From the NCBI GenBank assembly GCA_037446725.1, contig JBBIIC010000007.1, forward strand, positions 47,291 to 111,290: a stretch of 64,000 nt of DNA, read 5' to 3'. Numbering within the stretch: the first letter of the stretch is position 1; each line of letters opens with the position of its first letter. Made by a program: the position numbers and the translations under genes. Shown piece after piece: positions 58,824 through 64,000 of this stretch. Below the pieces are notes generated by a model. It saw only the letters and a program-made list of their open reading frames with translations, did no database searches and had not been told where the DNA came from. This stretch comes from JBBIIC01 sp037446725 (GTDB taxonomy: Bacteria > Actinomycetota > Coriobacteriia > Anaerosomatales > SLCP01).

Positions 58824-60740
58824 GTGGGCTCGCTCGTCCTCGGAACGGCCGGCCACATCGACCATGGCAAGTCCACGCTCGTCAAGGCGCTCACCGGCAC
58901 GGATCCCGATCGACTCGCCGAGGAGAAGGCGCGCGGCATCACCATCGAACTTGGCTTCGCACAGCTCACGCTGCCGAGCGGGCGCACGATGGGGGTCGTC
59001 GACGTGCCGGGCCACGAGCGCTTCGTGCGCCAGATGGTGGCCGGAGCCACCGGCATCGACGTGGTGCTGCTAGTTGTCGCCGTCGACGACGGCATCATGC
59101 CCCAGACCCGCGAGCACCTCGCCATCATCGACCTGCTCGGCATCGAGCGGGGAGTGGTCGCGCTCACGAAGGCCGACCTCGGCGAGTCCGACTGGATTGA
59201 CCTCGTCACCGAGGAGGTGCGCTCGCTGGTCGACACAACCTCGATCGCCGGCGCGCCGATCGTCCCGGTATCAGCGCAGAGCGGCGCGGGCATCCCGGAG
59301 TTACTCGCCGCGCTCGACGAGGTGGCCGGGAAGGCCGACTCGCGTCAGGCGGGCCTGCCGTTCCGCCTGCCGGTCGACCGCGTCTTCACAATCGCGGGCG
59401 CGGGCACCGTCGTGACGGGAACGCTCTGGTCCGGGAGGGTCTCGCGCGAAGATCAGATCGAGATCATGCCGGGTGGACGCGAGGCACGCGTGCGCGGGGT
59501 GCAGGTGCACTCGGCAAGCGTCGAGAAGGCCACGGCGGGTCAGCGCGTTGCGCTCAACGTCGCCGGCGTGGACAAAGACGACATCTCGCGCGGGGACGTG
59601 ATCGCCGAGCCCGGGACGCTCGCTGTGACCGACCGGTTCGACGCGCGCTTCACCTACCTCGGCGCGCCCGGCGAGGACAAGGTCTTCGAGAGTGACACGC
59701 GCGTGCACGTGCATCACGGGACGCGTGAGGTACTCGGGCGGGTACTGCTGATGGACGGACCGGTGCTCGCTCCGGGCGAGTCCGCGCTTGCGCAGGTGCG
59801 CCTCGAAGAGCCGCTCGTCCCGCGCTACGACGATCGCTTCATCGTGCGTTCGTACTCGCCGGTCTACACCATCGGCGGCGGGGTCGTCCTCGACGTGCTG
59901 CCTCCGCGCCGCACGACCCTGCGCGAGCACGAGCGGGAGCTCCTCGAGGCACTGGTTGCACACGACCTCTCGGCGGCAAGCGTCGGCCTGCTTGCGTCGC
60001 GCGCGCTGCCGATGACGTCTGCTGAGGTGGCCGCCGCGCTGGGTGTGCCTCGCGGCCAGGTCGCCGACGAGCTCAACCGGGCCGACCTCGCACGCCTCAA
60101 GGTGGCGGGCGAGACCGCGTTCATCACCACCGGGGCGCTCGAGGCGCTCGTGGTGATGGTCGAGCGCGAGCTGCTCGCGTTCCACGAGGCGCAGCCGAAC
60201 GCCACCGGCATCGCGACCGCCGCGCTGCGCGACAAGGTCGACCGTCGCCTCACACAGCGGGCGTTCGACGCGCTGCTCGAGACCGCCGTCGAGCGCGGCT
60301 GCGCCGTGACCGAGAAGGGACAGGTTCGCCACCCGAAGGCGGCCGTGTCCGCGCTGGCCGAGGAGCGGGCTGCGCAGACGGCACTCGTTCGCCTCGTAGC
60401 GCAAGACGGCTTCGCGCCCCGGACCGTCGAGGCGTGGGCGGCGGAGGCGGGCGTCAACCCCGGCGTGGCCCGCAAGGTGCTCAACCGCATGGCTTCGGAC
60501 GGCGCCATCGTCCGGATCAGCTCGGACATGTACTTCGACGCGAGCGCCGTGGGCAGCATTCGGGAGCGGATCGTCGCACATCTGAGCGAGCACGGCAGCG
60601 CTCCCACGTCGGAGCTGCGCGACGTCATCGGGGTGAGCCGCAAGTATGTGATTCCGCTCCTCGAGCACTTCGACTCCATCGGGCTGACGAGGTTCGAGAA
60701 CGACCAGCGCTCGCTGCGCAGGCCCTCGAACCGCATCTAG
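58824..60740 (+). CDS. selB: selenocysteine-specific elongation factor SelB
   Basis: 638 aa. GTPase motifs GTAGHIDHGKSTLVKAL, DVPGHERFVRQMVAG and LTKADLG; translation-factor beta-barrel domains; C-terminal winged-helix repeats for SECIS binding (TSAEVAAALGVPRGQVADEL, TSELRDVIGVSRKYVIPLLE). Delivers Sec-tRNA to UGA at SECIS. GTG start 5 nt after selA. The following gene is the unusual tRNA at 60838. Confidence 0.95.
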   Translation: MGSLVLGTAGHIDHGKSTLVKALTGTDPDRLAEEKARGITIELGFAQLTLPSGRTMGVVDVPGHERFVRQMVAGATGIDVVLLVVAVDDGIMPQTREHLAIIDLLGIERGVVALTKADLGESDWIDLVTEEVRSLVDTTSIAGAPIVPVSAQSGAGIPELLAALDEVAGKADSRQAGLPFRLPVDRVFTIAGAGTVVTGTLWSGRVSREDQIEIMPGGREARVRGVQVHSASVEKATAGQRVALNVAGVDKDDISRGDVIAEPGTLAVTDRFDARFTYLGAPGEDKVFESDTRVHVHHGTREVLGRVLLMDGPVLAPGESALAQVRLEEPLVPRYDDRFIVRSYSPVYTIGGGVVLDVLPPRRTTLREHERELLEALVAHDLSAASVGLLASRALPMTSAEVAAALGVPRGQVADELNRADLARLKVAGETAFITTGALEALVVMVERELLAFHEAQPNATGIATAALRDKVDRRLTQRAFDALLETAVERGCAVTEKGQVRHPKAAVSALAEERAAQTALVRLVAQDGFAPRTVEAWAAEAGVNPGVARKVLNRMASDGAIVRISSDMYFDASAVGSIRERIVAHLSEHGSAPTSELRDVIGVSRKYVIPLLEHFDSIGLTRFENDQRSLRRPSNRI

Positions 60741-60800
60741 CCACTGTTTCCGCCGGTCGCTGAGGTCGTCCGAATCCCCGGCAGGCGTCGGCCAGATGTA

Positions 60801-60830
60801 TTGACGTAACTTATGGACTACATCTAGCAT
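60801..60830 (+). promoter_or_regulatory. promoter directly in front of the tRNA-Cys-like gene
   Basis: TTGACG (60801-60806), 18-bp spacer, TAGCAT (60825-60830) within CTAGCAT. The predicted start is at about 60837-60838, the first base of the tRNA, so the transcript would carry almost no 5' leader. The same CTAGCAT occurs in the dnaK and first trkH promoters. Confidence 0.6.
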
Positions 60831-60837
60831 GCTGATT

Positions 60838-60932
60838 GACTGGTTGAGTCGGCTGGGCCGGCCGCGGGCTGCAAACCCGCCGGGCTTCCTGGAGAGGGCG
60901 GCTGTTCGGTTCGATTCCGAAGCCAGTCTCCA
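60838..60932 (+). tRNA. tRNA with Cys (GCA) anticodon and tRNA-Sec-like type II body
   Basis: 95 nt with encoded CCA. Acceptor 8 bp (GACTGGTT/AGCCAGTC), 2-nt linker, 6-bp D stem GTCGGC/GCCGGC with a 3-nt loop, anticodon arm GCGGG-CTGCAAA-CCCGC (anticodon GCA), a 24-nt variable region that folds as GCTTCCT-GGAG-AGG-G-(C)-GGC, T arm TCGG-TTCGATT-CCGA, discriminator T. The 8-bp acceptor, 6-bp D stem and long variable arm copy tRNA-Sec, while GCA and U73 are cysteine identity elements. Normal tRNA-Cys has a 4-5 nt variable loop. It lies 105 nt after selB and 27 nt before yedE. Confidence 0.85.
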
Positions 60933-60959
60933 ACCGTCAGGGCGAGAAGGAGGAGTCGT

Positions 60960-62195
60960 ATGGCCAAGCATCGAGCGATGGGCCCATCGGCGTGGATCGT
61001 CGGAGCTGCGGGTCTGATCATCGGCCTCGGAGCAGCCTGGCTTGTCAATCAGGGCAACCCCGGGAACATGGGCCTGTGCATCGCCTGCTTCAACCGGGAC
61101 ATCACGGGGGCCTTCGGCGGCGCGTGGGCGAACATGGGGGGCGTGGCCTACCTCAGGCCCGAGATCATCGGACTGTTGTTCGGAGGGACCATCGCCTCGC
61201 TTGCGACGCGCGAGTTCCGGCCGAGGGGCGGCTCGTCGGTCATACTGCGCTTCGTCCTCGGCTTCATCTTCATGCTGTCGTCGCTCATCTTCCTCGGATG
61301 CACGGTTCGTGCGTGGCTTCGCCTCGGAGGCGGTGACCTCAACGCCCTCTACGGCATCGCCGGCATCGTCGTCGGCGTGTCCGTCGGTGCGGTCCTCCTC
61401 AAGCGAGGCTTCAACCTCGGACGCGCCAAGGTGCTCAACCCGGTTGCGGGGTGGGTCGGCACGGCGATCATGAGCGTCCTGCTGGTGTTCGCACTGCTCG
61501 CTGCGTTCGGCAGCGCTCCGGACTTCCTGACGACCACCCCCGCGGGCGCGAGGGCCACCGCCGAGGGTGCGGTCGTTCAGGGCGATTCGGTCCTCAAGCC
61601 GCCGGGCGCCACGCTGGTGGACGGCGCGGTCGTCGCGGAGGACGGTACGGTCATCAGCCCCGCAGAGTCGGTCGAGAAGGCGCCGCCGATGCCGGGCGGC
61701 AAGCGCGCGCCGTTCGTGATCTCGATCGTCGCCGGACTCGCCCTCGGAGTCGTCGCCCAGCGCAGCCGGTTCTGCAGCATGGGCGGCATCCGGGACGTCG
61801 TGCTGGTGCGCCGCTTCGACCTGCTCTTCGCGGTCATCGGCCTGCTCGTGGGCGCGACCATCGCCAACATGGTGTTCGGCCAGTACAACCTCGGTTTCGT
61901 GGGGCAGCCGATTGCTCACACGAATGCGCTCGGCAACTTCGCCGCGATGGTGGTCGCGGGGCTTTCCGCACTCATGCTCGGCGGCTGCCCGTTCCGGCAG
62001 GTCATCATGTCCGGCGAGGGTGACGCCGATGCGACCGTGGCCGTGCTCGGCATGTTCGCCGGTGCGCTCGTCGCACACCGGTTCGTGATCGCGTCCACCG
62101 GGGCGGGGCTCTCCGACAAGGCGTGGCCCGCCCTCGGGATCATGCTCGCCGTCTTGCTCGTCATCGCGTTCGTCAAGCGCGAGCGCATCGCATAG
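60960..62195 (+). CDS. yedE: YedE-family selenium-linked membrane transporter
   Basis: 411 aa, about ten helices with YeeE/YedE repeats. Conserved cysteines in GLCIACFNRDI, IFLGCTVR, QRSRFCSMGGIRD and LMLGGCPFRQV are the thiol relay of the family (transport of thiosulfate or selenium compounds). Start ATG preceded by AAGGAGGAG. It follows the tRNA-like gene directly and is followed by tusA. In other genomes this combination marks the selenium-metabolism YedE subgroup. Confidence 0.9.
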   Translation: MAKHRAMGPSAWIVGAAGLIIGLGAAWLVNQGNPGNMGLCIACFNRDITGAFGGAWANMGGVAYLRPEIIGLLFGGTIASLATREFRPRGGSSVILRFVLGFIFMLSSLIFLGCTVRAWLRLGGGDLNALYGIAGIVVGVSVGAVLLKRGFNLGRAKVLNPVAGWVGTAIMSVLLVFALLAAFGSAPDFLTTTPAGARATAEGAVVQGDSVLKPPGATLVDGAVVAEDGTVISPAESVEKAPPMPGGKRAPFVISIVAGLALGVVAQRSRFCSMGGIRDVVLVRRFDLLFAVIGLLVGATIANMVFGQYNLGFVGQPIAHTNALGNFAAMVVAGLSALMLGGCPFRQVIMSGEGDADATVAVLGMFAGALVAHRFVIASTGAGLSDKAWPALGIMLAVLLVIAFVKRERIA

Positions 62196-62209
62196 AGAGG
62201 GGACACGAG

Positions 62210-62419
62210 ATGATTGAGGTTGATGCCCGCGGGCTGTCCTGTCCGCTGCCGGTCATGCGGACCAAGAAGGCACTCGACGCCGGGCCGGACGCCCTCGTCG
62301 TGCTGGTGGACTCAGGTACGGCGAAAGCAAACGTGAGTAACATGCTCGCCGATGAGGGATACTCGGTGACCGTGACCGAGGAACCCGACTACTACCGGAT
62401 CGAGGCACGCCAGTCGTGA
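62210..62419 (+). CDS. tusA: TusA-family sulfur/selenium carrier
   Basis: 69 aa. MIEVDARGLSCPLPVMRTKK has the CPxP motif with the acceptor Cys; SGTAKANVSNMLADEGY is typical of the family. It passes sulfane sulfur or selenium, here presumably between YedE and the DUF3343 protein. It probably is the missing N-terminal half of the split YedF (DsrE half at 56378). Stop overlaps the next gene (GTGA). Confidence 0.92.
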   Translation: MIEVDARGLSCPLPVMRTKKALDAGPDALVVLVDSGTAKANVSNMLADEGYSVTVTEEPDYYRIEARQS

Positions 62420-62970
62420 TCTGGCCGTTCGGCAAGAAGCGCTCCGGAAGGGACGAGATCGACGAAGCAGTCGGCCTCTTCCTCTTCTACGACGTGGCCG
62501 AGGCGATCAAGGCCGAGTCGGTGCTCAAGGCCAAGGGCTACGATGTCGAGCTCGTCGCGCCGCCCCCGCACCTCAGGGGCGGCTGCGACCTCTCGGTCGC
62601 CGTGTCTCGCGTCGAGCACGTGGGTGCCGAGCGCGCACTTCTCGAGGCGGACGTCCACCTCAAGGACTGGGTCGACGACGCCGCGGGCACGGCGGAAGTG
62701 TGCGACCTGGTCACCACCGTCGACTTCGGCGAGTGGCTGATGGTTCGTGCCGGCAACATGAAGATCGTCGTCGAGAAGGCGAGCGGCACGATAGTGAACA
62801 CCTCCGGCGGGGGATGTCCGGACATCCCGTACCTGAACCTCGAACTCGTCGGCAAACGCGTCGATGAGGTGGTGAGGCCCAAGGAACTCGGCTACACGCT
62901 GTGCGGGCTGATGCTCGACCGCGCCTACGTCGAGGTCAGGTCGCTGCTTGAGGCGGGTGAGGCCTCGTGA
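62416..62970 (+). CDS. Se/S carrier-like protein (DUF3343) with extra C-terminal domain
   Basis: 184 aa. The N-terminal FLFYDVAEAIKAESVLKAKG followed by VAPPPHLRGGCDLSVAV is the DUF3343 putative Se/S carrier domain. A second domain carries NTSGGGCPDIPYLN and a late CGLMLDRAYV. Each contains Cys residues able to hold Se or S. GTG start overlapping tusA, GTGA end overlapping the kinase. Role inferred from context. Confidence 0.82.
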   Translation: MIWPFGKKRSGRDEIDEAVGLFLFYDVAEAIKAESVLKAKGYDVELVAPPPHLRGGCDLSVAVSRVEHVGAERALLEADVHLKDWVDDAAGTAEVCDLVTTVDFGEWLMVRAGNMKIVVEKASGTIVNTSGGGCPDIPYLNLELVGKRVDEVVRPKELGYTLCGLMLDRAYVEVRSLLEAGEAS

Positions 62971-63860
62971 GCCTGCTGGTTGTGGCGACCTACCCATCGA
63001 GCGGTGGCCGCGTACTGGAAGGGCCGGTCGCACTCGAGAACGGCGGCACGCTGACGGTCGCCGGCGAGCGCATCCCCGCTTCGCAGGGCACGTCGGCGAT
63101 GCTCGGTGCGGCCTGCCAGGTGTGCGACTACCTCGGCGTAGAGCCCCCCTCCGCGCTCGTGGCCGGCGACATCGGCCGCGGAGACGGGACCCGGGCGGTG
63201 TTCGCGCGCCTCGCGGAGGTCTGCGAGCGAACGGTGCCGACGGTGGTGGCGTTCCACTACATGCAGCCGATCATGGCGCTCATGCGCCATGCGGTGGCCG
63301 AGCTTGCCGAGTGCGCCCCCGGTGCGGCGCTGGTAGCCGATGCGGGCGGGATGTACGCGGCGAAGGCGGCCGGTCTTGCTCCGAGATTCGAGTTGATGAC
63401 CCCGGACGTCGGAGAGGTGGGATTCCTCGCCGATCCCGACGTGACCCATCCCGCCTACGTGTCGCGTTACCTGTTCGGGACGAATGGCTTCGACCCTATC
63501 GAGCTCGCCCGCAAGTCCGCGGACACCGGTGGTTCGTCCCGCGTCCTGCTCATCAAGGGAGTGCGCGACCACATCGCCGAGAACGGCGAGATCGTCGGCG
63601 TTGTCGAAGAGCCGTGCGTACCCCAGCTTGAGGCCATCGGCGGCACGGGCGACACGATCACCGGGCTTGCCGCTGCGTTCCTGGGAGCCGGCTTCCCGAC
63701 GGTGGATGCCGCTCTGTGCGCATCGCGCTCGAACAGGGCCGCCGGCATGGCGATGGGTGCCCGTCCGGACCATCGTGCGTCCGACCTGGTTGCCGAGCTT
63801 CCCCAGGTCTTAGCGGACAACCTCTGCGCGTGGGCCGGAGTGTGCGCTTCAGAGGCGTGA
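62967..63860 (+). CDS. ribokinase / NAD(P)HX dehydratase-like protein in the selenium operon
   Basis: 297 aa. The C-terminal IGGTGDTITGLAAAFLGAG is the anion hole and catalytic Asp motif of the ribokinase-like fold (GxGDxxxG); LMTPDVGEVGFLAD and VLLIKGVRDHIAENGEI match the YjeF C-terminal (NAD(P)HX dehydratase) branch. No YjeF N-terminal epimerase domain is present. GTG start overlapping the DUF3343 gene. Its substrate is unknown; the tight operon with yedE and tusA points to selenium or sulfur metabolism. Confidence 0.75.
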   Translation: MSLLVVATYPSSGGRVLEGPVALENGGTLTVAGERIPASQGTSAMLGAACQVCDYLGVEPPSALVAGDIGRGDGTRAVFARLAEVCERTVPTVVAFHYMQPIMALMRHAVAELAECAPGAALVADAGGMYAAKAAGLAPRFELMTPDVGEVGFLADPDVTHPAYVSRYLFGTNGFDPIELARKSADTGGSSRVLLIKGVRDHIAENGEIVGVVEEPCVPQLEAIGGTGDTITGLAAAFLGAGFPTVDAALCASRSNRAAGMAMGARPDHRASDLVAELPQVLADNLCAWAGVCASEA

Positions 63861-63935
63861 GGACGGTAGGCTGAGTGTCCTGCCGCATCTCGCCCGCGTT
63901 TGACACCACCTCCGCTCGCCTGGACAATCCTCCGC

Positions 63936-64000
63936 GGAGGCGGATGGGTCCTGGTGGGCCCCGCGGTCTTCAAAACCGTAGTGGGGCGTGAAGAGCGTCC
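63936..64000 (+). tRNA. selC: tRNA-Sec (UCA), 3' end beyond the window
   Basis: 8-nt acceptor strand GGAGGCGG, 2-nt linker, 6-bp D stem GGGTCC-TGGT-GGGCCC with 4-nt loop, anticodon arm GCGGT-CTTCAAA-ACCGT with anticodon TCA. These match bacterial tRNA-Sec. The variable arm begins and is cut by the window edge. It completes the selenocysteine set (selA, selB, selC, selD) within 9 kb. Confidence 0.93.

Noticed and set aside
60838..60932. Treating the long-armed tRNA as a pseudogene
   Set aside because: All stems pair, CCA is encoded, a promoter sits at the exact distance and the anticodon loop is normal; decay would not keep these.
1..64000. CRISPR arrays, insertion sequences, prophage or integrative elements
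   Set aside because: No regularly spaced repeats, transposase or integrase genes, or attachment-site duplications were seen; the toxin-antitoxin pair is the only mobile-type element.

Overview
The window is a gene-dense, high-GC segment with frequent GTG starts and many ATGA/GTGA gene overlaps. It comes from the chromosome of an actinobacterium. The evidence is the dnaK-grpE-dnaJ-hspR operon with a HAIR-like operator, the eno / ftsB / DUF501 / ppx order, and an actinobacterial-type metYXW block. An anaerobic or microaerobic lifestyle is suggested by the full selenocysteine machinery, a dicluster ferredoxin, an oxalate/formate-type transporter, a DUF438/hemerythrin sensor and an FNR-type site. 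A member of the Coriobacteriia or a related uncultured lineage is my guess, not something the sequence proves. I saw no insertion sequence, prophage or CRISPR array.

Layout. 1-1300: end of a sugar-nucleotide epimerase gene, a divergent uracil-DNA-glycosylase-fold protein, a ferredoxin and a small exported peptide. 1393-9900: heat-shock block (dnaK, grpE, dnaJ, hspR, clpB, then hsp20) interrupted by a HEPN/MNT toxin-antitoxin pair with its own tandem operator. 9989-15783: OFA-type MFS transporter, hybrid histidine kinase plus two stand-alone receivers, a GerW-family protein, RtcB. 15826-20425: KdpD/KdpE-like two-component pair followed by a three-gene TrkH cassette. 20467-23137 (minus strand): DUF438/hemerythrin/PAS protein, GNAT, flavin reductase. 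23231-26615: methionine block behind a Met-rich leader peptide. 26669-33852: rsgA, a GyrI-like protein, a second TrkH cassette and a MacB/FtsX-type ABC exporter. 33924-39142: two PLP enzymes, a sugar dehydrogenase, NYN and membrane proteins. 39198-51312: nth, mfd, PPIase, mazG, eno, a methyltransferase-like gene, pyk, ftsB, DUF501, ppx and tRNA-Leu. 51428-55157: corrinoid protein, TPR protein and glycosidase in one operon. 55219-64000: selenium island.

The two most unusual parts are these. (1) The selenium island holds selD (itself a selenoprotein), a DsrE-type YedF half, selA, selB, then a 95-nt tRNA with a Cys GCA anticodon but a tRNA-Sec-like body. That tRNA lies in the leader of a yedE-tusA-Se/S carrier-sugar-kinase operon, and selC itself follows at the window edge. 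(2) A three-gene cassette occurs twice (18214-20425 and 28503-30691): a 42-46 residue single-helix peptide, a TrkH-type K+ channel subunit, and an exported membrane-anchored protein with shared GEAIG and GDIVRVTG motifs. No TrkA/KtrA gene is nearby. The conserved order suggests an undescribed K+ uptake complex or regulator set.
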